A DNA stretch of 9,038 nucleotides from Oscillospiraceae bacterium (GCA_015065395.1 SVQJ01000063.1:1-9038); one strand, 5' to 3'. Positions 1 to 6,528 are shown, counted from the first letter of the stretch. The notes: generated by a model not told the origin, from the sequence alone. Numbers and translations are program-made.

Positions 1-451
1 GCTTTATGATGAGCCTATAAACCTCTTCGTTGCAGGCTTTATCGGCACACCTCAGATGAACTTCGTTGAGTGCGAGATCGAAGAGGACGGCGGAGATCTG
101 TTCCTCAACTTCGGTTCCTCCTCCATCAAGCTTCCTCCCGAGAAGTCCAACAACCCCATGCTCCGCGACTATATCGGTAAGGAAGTTATCATGGGTATCC
201 GTCCCGAGTGCATCAGCGATGAGGCATCCGCTATCGAGGCTATGCCAGGCGGTATCATCGAGGCAGATGTTGAGGTTACCGAGCTTATGGGAAGCGAGAT
301 CTATCTCTACCTCACCTGCGAAGAGAACAAGTTTATTGCTAAGGTTTCCAACCGTTCCAAGGCAAGAGCCGGTGACGTTATCAAGGTTGCTCTCGATGCA
401 TCCAAGATCCACATCTTCGACAGAGACACCGAGCGTTTCATCGTTCACTAA
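1..451 (+). CDS. msmX: Carbohydrate ABC transporter ATP-binding protein, MsmX/UgpC/MalK type (C-terminal part only)
   Basis: This is the 3' end of a gene that begins upstream of the window; the first complete codon is at position 2 and the TAA stop is at 449-451. About 149 residues are visible and the family is usually about 365-375 residues long, so the nucleotide-binding Walker motifs lie outside. The fragment opens with LYDEP followed by LFVAGFIGTPQMNF, the hallmark junction between the ATPase domain and the regulatory OB/TOBE domain in MalK, MsmX and UgpC. It continues with GIRPE and VTELMGSEIYLY, also typical TOBE-domain signatures. The family energises sugar or glycerol-3-phosphate importers from the cytoplasmic face and in Firmicutes often serves several transporters. 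The substrate cannot be told from this piece and msmX is a family-level symbol. Codon use is strongly biased: all eight Lys codons are AAG, and 15 of 17 Ile codons are ATC. This suggests high expression and contrasts with the following genes. A terminator follows directly. Confidence 0.9.
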   Translation, partial: LYDEPINLFVAGFIGTPQMNFVECEIEEDGGDLFLNFGSSSIKLPPEKSNNPMLRDYIGKEVIMGIRPECISDEASAIEAMPGGIIEADVEVTELMGSEIYLYLTCEENKFIAKVSNRSKARAGDVIKVALDASKIHIFDRDTERFIVH

Positions 452-460
452 TAAAACTGC

Positions 461-489
461 GAGCCGCACTTTCAGTGCGGCTCTTTTTT
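461..489 (+). terminator. Intrinsic terminator after the ABC ATPase gene
   Basis: A perfect 10-bp stem (461-470 pairs with 474-483, GAGCCGCACT against its complement) closes a 3-nt TTC loop. It is followed immediately by six T residues at 484-489 and a further T-rich stretch. It starts 9 nt after the ATPase stop codon, so it most likely ends that transcript and insulates cysK. Confidence 0.93.
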
Positions 490-544
490 GTTTTCGTTTT
501 CCGCTTTTTTGGATATGCTAATAATAAGAAAAGAAAAGTAAACA

Positions 545-573
545 TTGACACAAACTTTAGACGGTGATACAAT
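545..573 (+). promoter_or_regulatory. Sigma-A promoter of cysK
   Basis: TTGACA at 545-550 and TACAAT at 568-573 are separated by exactly 17 nt, one mismatch from consensus overall. Transcription would start near 580, leaving a leader of roughly 20 nt. That is too short for a T-box or other riboswitch, so any sulfur-dependent control would have to act on the promoter itself. Confidence 0.85.
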
Positions 574-589
574 TATTCAATAAAAGAAC

Positions 590-595
590 GAGGTG
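590..595 (+). promoter_or_regulatory. Ribosome binding site of cysK
   Basis: GAGGTG lies 5 nt before the ATG at 601. This supports that ATG over any internal start. Confidence 0.7.
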
Positions 596-600
596 TTTAC

Positions 601-1524
601 ATGATATACGAGAATATAAGTATGCTCATCGGAAAAACTCCGATTGTAAACTTGGAAAGATACAGAGAGGAATGCAACCTTTTTTCAAAGATTTTTGCAA
701 AGCTTGAATGCTTCAACCCCGGAGGAAGCGCAAAGGACAGAATAGCTCTCAGAATGATAAAAGAAGCCGAAGCCAACGGTCTGCTCCGTGAAGGCTCAGT
801 TATAATTGAGCCAACCAGCGGAAACACCGGCATCGGACTTGCTGCAGTGGGTGCATCTCTTGGCTACAAAGTCATTATAGTTATGCCCGACAGCATGAGC
901 ATGGAACGCAGAAAGCTTATAGCGGCGTACGGAGCCGAGATCGTTCTCACACCCGGAGAAAAAGGCATGAAGGGTGCAATCGACGAGGCTGAAAAGCTGG
1001 CTCAGAATATTCCCCAAAGCTTCATTGCAGGTCAGTTCACAAATCCCGAAAATCCCATGGCTCATTACTGCACCACCGCCCCTGAAATATGGGAGGATAT
1101 GGGCGGCAAAATAGATATTTTCGTTGCAGGAGCAGGAACCGGGGGAACAATAACGGGAGTGGGCAGATTTCTTAAAGAAAAGGATCCCAAAATAAAGATC
1201 GTAGCGGCAGAGCCTGCTTCATCCCCATATCTCTCCAAGGGGATTTCAGGCCCCCACGGACTTCAGGGAATAGGTGCCGGCTTCAAGCCCGATATTCTTG
1301 ACATGGACGTGGTGGATGAGATCATCACCGTCACCGAAGAAGAAGCCTACGCTCACGGCCGCCTCCTCGCCCGCAAAGAAGGTATACTTTGCGGAATAAC
1401 GTCCGGAGCTGCCCTTTGTGCAGCAAGCACGCTGGGAAAAAAAGAGGAAAACGAAGGCAAAAATATAGTGGTTCTCCTGCCTGACACGGGAGAAAGATAC
1501 CTTTCCACACCGCTTTTTCAATAA
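601..1524 (+). CDS. cysK: Cysteine synthase A (O-acetylserine sulfhydrylase)
   Basis: The 307-residue protein is full length for the family (about 300-320). It is a PLP-dependent fold-type II enzyme that makes L-cysteine and acetate from O-acetyl-L-serine and sulfide in the cytoplasm. Visible motifs in order: NPGGSAKDR, with Lys45 as the Schiff-base lysine; TSGNTG at 72-77, the substrate loop that binds the O-acetylserine carboxylate; GTGGTITG at 179-186, the PLP phosphate-binding loop; HGLQGIGAGF at 219-228; and GITSGAA at 265-271, with Ser268 positioned to contact the PLP ring nitrogen. The C-terminal DTGERYLSTPLF is typical of CysK. The TTAPEIW and AGTGGTITGV stretches also favour CysK over CysM. 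The gene stands alone: it has its own promoter and is separated from the ABC gene by a terminator. It is convergent with recG. No serine acetyltransferase gene (cysE) is adjacent. Confidence 0.95.
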   Translation: MIYENISMLIGKTPIVNLERYREECNLFSKIFAKLECFNPGGSAKDRIALRMIKEAEANGLLREGSVIIEPTSGNTGIGLAAVGASLGYKVIIVMPDSMSMERRKLIAAYGAEIVLTPGEKGMKGAIDEAEKLAQNIPQSFIAGQFTNPENPMAHYCTTAPEIWEDMGGKIDIFVAGAGTGGTITGVGRFLKEKDPKIKIVAAEPASSPYLSKGISGPHGLQGIGAGFKPDILDMDVVDEIITVTEEEAYAHGRLLARKEGILCGITSGAALCAASTLGKKEENEGKNIVVLLPDTGERYLSTPLFQ

Positions 1525-1600
1525 AACGGGAAATGTGCTTTGAAAATCGCCTTCAAATTTGATTTTTTCGATGGAATGTTCGTTTTTTTCGGATTTTCCC

Positions 1601-1624
1601 GTTCTTTCCTTGAAAGGAAAGAAC
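1601..1624. repeat. Short perfect palindrome upstream of the main hairpin
   Basis: GTTCTTTCCTT (1601-1611) is the exact reverse complement of AAGGAAAGAAC (1614-1624), with two bases between. Neither side carries an adjacent T-run, so it is not an intrinsic terminator by itself. It may be part of the same repeat unit as the neighbouring 1630-1758 element, or an independent protein-binding or RNA-processing site. Function unknown. Confidence 0.6.
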
Positions 1625-1629
1625 CAAAG

Positions 1630-1758
1630 ATGCTTTATAAGAAGGCAACGACAGCAAAAAAAACAAAAAAGAGGGATACACACCAAAATGAGATTGTTCA
1701 TTTTGGTGTGTATCCCTCTTTTTAAGCTGCGGCACCGGCGTTGCCTCAGATAAAGCAT
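1630..1758. repeat. Nested inverted-repeat (MITE/REP-like) element
   Basis: The outer ends are ATGCTTTAT (1630-1638) and its exact complement ATAAAGCAT (1750-1758). Inside them, GGCAACG (1644-1650) matches the complement of CGTTGCC (1739-1745), then an ACAGC/GCTGC-like pair, then the perfect 26-bp hairpin 1666-1723. The right half is a few bases longer, so the outer arms are imperfect. About 129 bp with terminal inverted repeats, a palindromic core and no open frame of its own fits a non-autonomous miniature element or a dispersed palindromic repeat. It lies in a convergent intergenic gap, a usual place for such elements. No target-site duplication was identified and other copies cannot be looked for within this window. 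Confidence 0.5.
1666..1723. terminator. Bidirectional intrinsic terminator shared by cysK and recG
   Basis: A perfect 26-bp stem (1666-1691 with 1698-1723) encloses a 6-nt loop, GATTGT. Each arm ends in an A5/T5 run. The plus-strand transcript therefore ends in U5 after CCCTC, and the minus-strand transcript ends in a longer U-rich tract (positions 1670 down to 1656, broken only by one G). It sits about 140 nt after the cysK stop and about 140 nt after the recG stop, placed to stop both converging transcripts. The stem is unusually long for a simple terminator, so a repeat-element origin is likely. Confidence 0.75.
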
Positions 1759-1865
1759 TGATCTGCTTTGACGACGCCGTTTGACTTACAAGATTCAACT
1801 AAACCCATTCATAAAGCTTTTGCAGAGCAAAAAGCGCTCCGATCCATGCTTTTATCAGTCTCGTT

Positions 1866-4025
1866 TCAGTTCACCGTATTTTCGGCGTTTTTTCGTACTA
1901 TATCCACTATAAAGCGCAGATTGCGGTTCTCTTCCTTTGAAAGATCGGGGTCCTCTGTGATGATCCTCATTGCAGAATCGACCGCCGCATCGCTGAGGGA
2001 GGAATCCTCCAGACTTTGCGAAAAGGGCATTTTCACTCCGCCGTGCTGACGGAACGTGCCGTTTTGAGAAAAGAAATCTCCCGGGCCTCTCATCTGCAAG
2101 TCAGCCTGAGCAATGGCAAAGCCGTCATTTGTACGACACATGGTCTCAAGTCGCTCTTTGGATCTCTGGCTTTCGGAATCCGAAACAAGTATACAATAAG
2201 ATTTAGCCTTTCCGCGCCCAACTCTTCCTCTCAGCTGATGGAGCTGGGAAAGTCCGAATCTTTCCGCATTTTCCACCACCATAAGCGTTGCCTCGGGAAC
2301 ATTCACACCCACCTCTATAACCGTCGTAGAAACGAGAACATCCAGGTCCCCCCTCACAAAGGTCTCCATCACTCGGTCCTTTTCAGCAGTTTTCATTTTA
2401 CCGTGGATAAATCCAATATTCAGATCGGGAAGATGGGTACGAAGGGTCTCAGCATATTGAACGGCTCCCTTCAGCGGCGGCTCTCCCTCGTTCTTGTCCT
2501 GAACAAGAAAAAGATTAGCCATTTCCTCGGGATCCTCTTCCTTTTTCTTGTTTTCTTCCTCTTCGATGGCAGGACATACGATATATGTTCTGTGCCCCTC
2601 GGCCTTTTGCTTTCTTATGAAGCCCAAGAGCCTTGCGCGGTAGCTTTCATCCACAAGGAACGTTCCGACCTTTTGTCGTCCGGGAGGCATTTCATCCAAT
2701 CTGGAAACATCAAGATCTCCGTAAATCACCAAAGATAGAGTTCTTGGTATGGGAGTGGCACTCATAACAAGTGAGTGAGCATTTTGGGATTTTTCCTTCA
2801 ACGCCGCCCTTTGATTTACTCCGAATCTGTGCTGTTCATCAGTTATAACAAGGCCAAGATCCGGTATCTCCACGCCGTCGGATATAAGGGCGTGGGTCCC
2901 TATAATAAGCGAAGGGGCATTCTCGCTGACAAAAGATTCTCTAACCCTTTTCTTTTCAGACGCCGTCATTGATCCGCAAAGAAGCGCAGACTTTATCCCC
3001 AACGAGGAAAATATCGGTTCAAGATCCGAGAAATGTTGCTTTGCAAGGATCTCCGTGGGTGCCATAAGGGCACAACGATAACCGTTTTTGACGGTAATAT
3101 AAGCCGCAGCGGCGGCAACCGCGGTTTTTCCGCTTCCCACGTCGCCGCAAAGGATCCGACACATTGGAGCACATTTACCGAGATCATTACCTATCTCCTC
3201 TATAGCCCTATTCTGAGCTCCTGTCAGCTCAAATTTGAAAAGCGACTTCAAGGGAGATATATCCCCGTCCCCCATTTTCGGAGCACCCGTTGACGCCCGC
3301 TCGCTTCTTTGAGCGTGCATTGCAAGCGAAAGTGTGAATATCTCATCAAAGGCAAGGCGCCTGCGCGCCCGCTCCAGAGCCTCCGGATTTTCGGGAAGAT
3401 GTATATTCCGCACCGCATAGGGCAAAGTGCAAAGACCGTTTGTTTCCAAAAGAGACGGAGGAACAGGATCACGAAGCTCACCTGCGGCAACCTTCAAAGC
3501 TTCGCCGATAAGTCCCGAAATGAATTTCTGGCTGATGCCGGCACTCAGCGGATAGACCGGCACGATGGCAGGAAGACTGATTCCGTCATAATAAGGCTCA
3601 TATACGGGAGATGTGAGATTCAAGCGGCCTGCGGCAAGGGAAGGCTTCCCCCAAAAGCGAAAGGCCCTTCCCGTTCTGAACACGTCCTTCAGAAATGGCT
3701 GGTTGAAATACGTGATCTCCAAGGTCCCGCTTTCATCAAAGGCTTTGAATTTCAAAAGTGTCAGCCCGCGGCGGATCATGCTCACCCTCGGCTCGCCGGC
3801 AACGGTCAGAACGAAAGCAGCAGGCGGCACGCTTCCAACAGCACGGCAAAGAGAGGCAGCAACGGTTACAGAACAAATTTCGCCCTTATTCTGATACGCC
3901 CTGGGATAATGACCGATCAGATCCCGAAGGGTGAATATTCCCATTTTGCCAAGAGCCTGCTCCTTCGCCCGTCCAACACCCCGAAGGGAGCTTACAGGGG
4001 ATGAAAGCCTCAATTTCTCCATCAT
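1866..4025 (-). CDS. recG: ATP-dependent DNA helicase RecG
   Basis: The 719-residue protein is slightly longer than usual for RecG (about 680-690). RecG is a cytoplasmic superfamily 2 double-stranded DNA translocase that remodels stalled forks and branch-migrates Holliday junctions. An N-terminal helix-hairpin-like segment (SSLRGVGRAKEQAL, 12-25) leads into the OB-fold wedge domain (about 50-145). Helicase motifs follow: Walker A GDVGSGKT (294-301), APTEILAKQH (322-331), motif II DEQHRFG (396-402, the normal RecG variant of DEAH), SATPIPRT (422-429), HGKM (541-544), STTVIEVGVNVPEAT (566-580) and motif VI QLRGRVGRG (597-605). The RecG-specific translocation region, RTNDGFAIA to RGPGDFF, spans 631-652. 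A charged insertion at about 488-515, rich in E and K, and a short insertion after GPGDFF explain the extra length. There are two adjacent ATG codons (4023-4025 and 4020-4022); either suits the ribosome binding site. It has its own promoter and is divergent from the next gene. Confidence 0.97.
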   Translation of the reverse strand: MMEKLRLSSPVSSLRGVGRAKEQALGKMGIFTLRDLIGHYPRAYQNKGEICSVTVAASLCRAVGSVPPAAFVLTVAGEPRVSMIRRGLTLLKFKAFDESGTLEITYFNQPFLKDVFRTGRAFRFWGKPSLAAGRLNLTSPVYEPYYDGISLPAIVPVYPLSAGISQKFISGLIGEALKVAAGELRDPVPPSLLETNGLCTLPYAVRNIHLPENPEALERARRRLAFDEIFTLSLAMHAQRSERASTGAPKMGDGDISPLKSLFKFELTGAQNRAIEEIGNDLGKCAPMCRILCGDVGSGKTAVAAAAAYITVKNGYRCALMAPTEILAKQHFSDLEPIFSSLGIKSALLCGSMTASEKKRVRESFVSENAPSLIIGTHALISDGVEIPDLGLVITDEQHRFGVNQRAALKEKSQNAHSLVMSATPIPRTLSLVIYGDLDVSRLDEMPPGRQKVGTFLVDESYRARLLGFIRKQKAEGHRTYIVCPAIEEEENKKKEEDPEEMANLFLVQDKNEGEPPLKGAVQYAETLRTHLPDLNIGFIHGKMKTAEKDRVMETFVRGDLDVLVSTTVIEVGVNVPEATLMVVENAERFGLSQLHQLRGRVGRGKAKSYCILVSDSESQRSKERLETMCRTNDGFAIAQADLQMRGPGDFFSQNGTFRQHGGVKMPFSQSLEDSSLSDAAVDSAMRIITEDPDLSKEENRNLRFIVDIVRKNAENTVN

Positions 4026-4030
4026 TGCCT

Positions 4031-4037
4031 CTCCTTT
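4031..4037 (-). promoter_or_regulatory. Ribosome binding site of recG
   Basis: On the minus strand AAAGGAG (4037 to 4031) is followed by AGGCA and then ATGATG. The spacing is 5 nt to the first ATG and 8 nt to the second, so the exact start is ambiguous by one codon. Confidence 0.75.
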
Positions 4038-4048
4038 CTTTTTTTATT

Positions 4049-4077
4049 ATTTTATCAAATTCCTGCCTTAAATTCAA
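4049..4077 (-). promoter_or_regulatory. Probable sigma-A promoter of recG
   Basis: Read on the minus strand, TTGAAT (4077-4072) and TAAAAT (4054-4049) are 17 nt apart. A TGA immediately before TAAAAT gives an extended -10. Transcription would start near 4042, only about 17 nt before the ATG, a short leader that still includes the AAAGGAG site. Confidence 0.65.
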
Positions 4078-4088
4078 GGACTTTGGAA

Positions 4089-4100
4089 GAATATATGTTC
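4089..4100. promoter_or_regulatory. LexA-like palindrome between the divergent promoters (tentative)
   Basis: GAATATATGTTC differs at one base from the Gram-positive LexA box GAACnnnnGTTC; the minus strand reads GAACATATATTC. It sits about 12 bp upstream of the recG -35 element and about 75 bp upstream of the other -35. That is outside both core promoters, which is not ideal for a repressor site. An AT-rich palindrome of this size can arise by chance. Confidence 0.25.
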
Positions 4101-4175
4101 TCCCCTGTTGCAAATACGCACCTGTACGTCTCCACCGTTTACACGATTGGGAAAAGAAAAAAGGATTCTCCCCCC

Positions 4176-4204
4176 TTGCTCATTTGGCTGTTTTCTGATA
4201 TAAT
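4176..4204 (+). promoter_or_regulatory. Extended -10 promoter of the Ig/C39 surface protein gene
   Basis: A perfect TATAAT (4199-4204) is preceded by TGA (4196-4198), giving a TGnTATAAT extended -10. A partial -35, TTGCTC (4176-4181), lies 17 nt upstream. Transcription would start near 4211, about 30 nt before the ATG at 4241. Confidence 0.75.
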
Positions 4205-4240
4205 AGCATAAATTGTCATTTTTTGAAAGAAAGAGTAACG

Positions 4241-6394
4241 ATGGAACACAGATCTAATATAAAAAAGCCGATCATAACAGTCTCGTTTATTCTTGCAGGT
4301 ATCCTCGCTTCTTTGCTGATCTTTGCCGCAGTATTTGTGGATAAATGCTGCCGCACCCTTATCTGCGAGGCGGGTGATACACCGGATTTTTCTCATATAA
4401 CCGAAAACGGCTTTGTTTCTTCCCTCTGCAAAATAAAAACCGATATCAAAAGCTTCCCCACCGACCATGTGGGAACGAAAAAGGCAGAGCTTTGCTTTTT
4501 CGGGTTTTACAAAAAAGAAATAAAAATTACCGTTTCCGACACCAAAGCTCCTGTCTTATCGCTTTCAGATCTTTGGATAACCAACGGTTGTCCCCTCTCA
4601 CCCGAGGATTTCGTAAAAGAGCTCTCGGACAGCACCGCGGTTGTGCTTTCCTTTGAAGAGGGTGCGCCGGTATCAAATAAAAGCGGTTCCTTCTCTGTTC
4701 TTATCTGTGCAACGGATGAGGGCGGTAATACGACCACAGAAAAATGCACGCTTACCGTTTCCGAAAACAGATCAACAGCACCCTTTGAAAGCGGCACTGA
4801 CGAAGATATTATAAAGCACCATCTTGATTTTCTCTCCCCCGAGGCACTGAATTACGATCTTGAAGGCATCCCCAATGTGGGAAAAGCATATATCAAAGCA
4901 AAAAAGGATAACACCGCATATATTTTTGAGATAGAATTCATCGATACAGTCCCCCCCAGAGGGAAGGCGGTTTCCCTGGATATTCCCCTGGGCACCGTTA
5001 TCGAAGGCAAGGACTTAGTCCCCATAATCGATGACAGTACAAATGTGAGTATAGATATCGTTTCTCCTCCCGACTGCAAAAAAGCAGGAGAATACAATAC
5101 GGAGGTGATCCTCACCGACGAAGGCAAAAACCAAAGCAAATATTTCTCCACCGTATATGTTCACGATATAAATACCGATGTGACGGTAGAAGCCAAAAGC
5201 AATAACGATATTCTTGCATCACTGATCTTCGGCGAGGGCGGTGAACGCGAGGGCCTTCGCATAATGCATGAAAACGCCACCGACGATATGGTTATCGGAG
5301 AAAATACCCTAAGCCTTTGGGGAAGCTACAGCAAGCTTCCGGTAACCGTAAACGTGATAGACACTGTTGCCCCCGTTTTCTATTCAAAGACCGTTCACGT
5401 CCCCGAGGGAAGTATTCCTCCTGCCATTGATCTCGTTTCATCATACTATGACAGCTCTTCCGTGGCTTTCTCCTTCAAAGGTGATATACCCAAGGGTGCC
5501 GTGGGAAGCTGTACCGTCACCCTTGTTGCCACAGATACATCGGGAAACAGCTCCTCTAAAAACGCACAGATAGTTTTCGTTGCGGACAGAGAGAAGCCCT
5601 ACCTTGAGGGCGTTCGTGATATAACCGTGAATCTTGGAGAAGAGCCGGATTATTTTGACGGTATTCAGGGGTTTGACACCGTGAAAGGCCCCCTCAAGGT
5701 AAATTGCGATGATTCTCAGGTAGACGTTAGCACCCCGGGCACATATAAAATACTGTATTCCGTTGATGACGGGAACGGTAATATCACCTCAGAGCACGCC
5801 TATGTTACCGTTCTTGCTTATAAAAAGGTGTGCCTTGATGTTGAAAACATAATGCAGTTTCCTCTTCTCCCCTGCGGATGCGAAGCGGTTTCTCTTGCCA
5901 TTGTTCTGAAATACGAGGGCTTGGATATAGAGCCCGAGGCACTTTATACCGATTATATGCCCAAAGGTGATTACGTTAACGGAAACCCCTGGAAGGAATA
6001 CATAGGAGACCCCTTTACAGAGGGAATGGGTTGCTATGCCCCCTGCCTGTGCGAAACGGGAAACAGCTATCTTGAAAACATAGGCAGCAAAAAGAAGGTT
6101 TATGATATAAGCGGCCTTGATATTCAGGAATGCAAAAGATACATAGACCGAAAGATCCCTGTTATAATCTGGGGAACCATGTGGATGCTGGACGACGACA
6201 GCCTTTGCTGGACAAATGTTGTAGACGGCGAGACCGTGGTATGGCATTCCGTTTCCCACTGTCTCGTGCTTATAGGCTATACTGACACAGGCTATATCTT
6301 TTGCGACCCAATGAGAGGAATAGTTGAATACACCCAGGAGGAAACGGAGCGAGCCTTTGAGATCAATTTCCGCCAGGCTTGCATAGTGGAATGA
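4241..6394 (+). CDS. Membrane-anchored multi-Ig-like protein with C-terminal C39-like (YvpB-type) cysteine peptidase domain
   Basis: The 717-residue protein is predicted to face outward. A basic N-terminus is followed by one hydrophobic segment (about 10-33) with no lipobox or obvious cleavage site, so it is probably an uncleaved signal anchor. A long beta-rich stalk follows. Ig-like/DUF5011-like modules start at DTKAP (100), DTVPP (235), DTVAP (374) and DREKP (449), and the first three are each preceded by a shorter, divergent beta segment. Residues about 530-717 resemble the Peptidase_C39_2 family: Gln539 (possible oxyanion residue), Cys547 in CGCEAVS, IPVIIWGTM (639-647), His673 in SHCLVLIGY and Asp689 in CDPMRG give a plausible Cys-His-Asp set. 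There is no ABC transporter or leader-peptide gene beside it, so it is not a bacteriocin-processing exporter. The substrate is unknown. ATG 4241 was chosen over an in-frame TTG at 4223 because the TTG would lie only about 12 nt from the predicted transcription start with no ribosome site. The site before 4241 (AAAGAAAGAG) is itself weak. Confidence 0.8.
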   Translation: MEHRSNIKKPIITVSFILAGILASLLIFAAVFVDKCCRTLICEAGDTPDFSHITENGFVSSLCKIKTDIKSFPTDHVGTKKAELCFFGFYKKEIKITVSDTKAPVLSLSDLWITNGCPLSPEDFVKELSDSTAVVLSFEEGAPVSNKSGSFSVLICATDEGGNTTTEKCTLTVSENRSTAPFESGTDEDIIKHHLDFLSPEALNYDLEGIPNVGKAYIKAKKDNTAYIFEIEFIDTVPPRGKAVSLDIPLGTVIEGKDLVPIIDDSTNVSIDIVSPPDCKKAGEYNTEVILTDEGKNQSKYFSTVYVHDINTDVTVEAKSNNDILASLIFGEGGEREGLRIMHENATDDMVIGENTLSLWGSYSKLPVTVNVIDTVAPVFYSKTVHVPEGSIPPAIDLVSSYYDSSSVAFSFKGDIPKGAVGSCTVTLVATDTSGNSSSKNAQIVFVADREKPYLEGVRDITVNLGEEPDYFDGIQGFDTVKGPLKVNCDDSQVDVSTPGTYKILYSVDDGNGNITSEHAYVTVLAYKKVCLDVENIMQFPLLPCGCEAVSLAIVLKYEGLDIEPEALYTDYMPKGDYVNGNPWKEYIGDPFTEGMGCYAPCLCETGNSYLENIGSKKKVYDISGLDIQECKRYIDRKIPVIIWGTMWMLDDDSLCWTNVVDGETVVWHSVSHCLVLIGYTDTGYIFCDPMRGIVEYTQEETERAFEINFRQACIVE

Positions 6395-6401
6395 AAAGCA
6401 A

Positions 6402-6432
6402 CAGCCCTTCCAAAAGGATCCTGCAATTTTTT
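6402..6432 (+). terminator. Possible weak terminator after the Ig/C39 gene
   Basis: A small interrupted stem (CAG with CTG and CCTT with AAGG around a CCAA loop, 6402-6423) is followed by CAA and six T residues at 6427-6432. The pairing is weak, but the T-run and the position just after the stop at 6392-6394 fit. The next gene has its own strong promoter, so it does not depend on read-through. Confidence 0.3.
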
Positions 6433-6465
6433 CGAAGGTTTTTATGATATACATACTACTACGCA

Positions 6466-6494
6466 TTGACAAAAGGTCCTGTGTTTGGTAAAAT
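6466..6494 (+). promoter_or_regulatory. Sigma-A promoter of the GH123-like gene
   Basis: TTGACA at 6466-6471 and TAAAAT at 6489-6494 are separated by exactly 17 nt. Transcription would start near 6501, giving a leader of about 28 nt that contains the ribosome binding site. Confidence 0.85.
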
Positions 6495-6514
6495 TAACAT
6501 ACAAAAACAATCCC

Positions 6515-6520
6515 GGGAGG
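6515..6520 (+). promoter_or_regulatory. Ribosome binding site that sets the GTG start
   Basis: GGGAGG lies 8 nt before GTG 6529. That GTG opens a basic n-region and hydrophobic core; the next in-frame ATG (6742) would remove the whole signal peptide. The GTG is therefore the start. Confidence 0.85.
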
Positions 6521-6528
6521 TATCATTT

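Larger units (their letters stand above)
1525..1865. other. Non-coding gap between convergent cysK and recG
   Basis: This 341-bp stretch holds no credible gene. It contains AT-rich sequence with a short palindrome at 1601-1624, a larger nested inverted-repeat element at 1630-1758 whose centre is a perfect hairpin, and about 107 bp before the recG stop codon that hold only a weak bulged hairpin (1816-1835). Short open frames cross the region on both strands. The plus- and minus-strand versions read almost the same peptide across the palindrome (for example KKRDTHQNE and HFGVYPSF), which is what a palindrome gives and not evidence of coding. Confidence 0.75.

Noticed and set aside
66..521. A 151-codon open frame overlapping the transporter ATPase in another frame
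   Set aside because: It is Ser/Arg/Pro-rich as expected from out-of-frame reading, and it runs through the terminator hairpin. The ATPase frame has clear family motifs.
452..600. Possible T-box or other riboswitch upstream of cysK
   Set aside because: The promoter at 545-573 leaves a leader of about 20 nt, too short for any such element. The only hairpin upstream belongs to the preceding gene's terminator.
1246..1798. Overlapping small open frames on both strands between cysK and recG (such as 1246-1758 minus, 1553-1798 minus, 1540-1725 plus)
   Set aside because: They cross the palindromic element and encode near-identical peptides from both strands, as expected from inverted repeats. They have no ribosome binding sites and partly overlap cysK.
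1816..1835. Hairpin GCTTTTGC / GCAAAAAGC downstream of the recG stop
   Set aside because: The stem has a bulge and the T-run on the minus strand is only three bases. The much stronger hairpin at 1666-1723 serves better as the recG terminator.
2016..4004. Plus-strand open frames of 231-240 codons within recG
   Set aside because: They are antisense shadows of a full-length RecG with all helicase motifs, and show no independent promoter or recognisable protein features.
4223..4240. TTG at 4223 as start of the Ig/C39 protein gene
   Set aside because: It would lie about 12 nt from the predicted transcription start with no Shine-Dalgarno sequence. The ATG at 4241 gives a normal anchor sequence and a longer leader.
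5789..6472. A 227-codon minus-strand open frame over the C39-like domain
   Set aside because: It is antisense to a domain with conserved catalytic motifs, has no ribosome site, and crosses the downstream intergenic gap.
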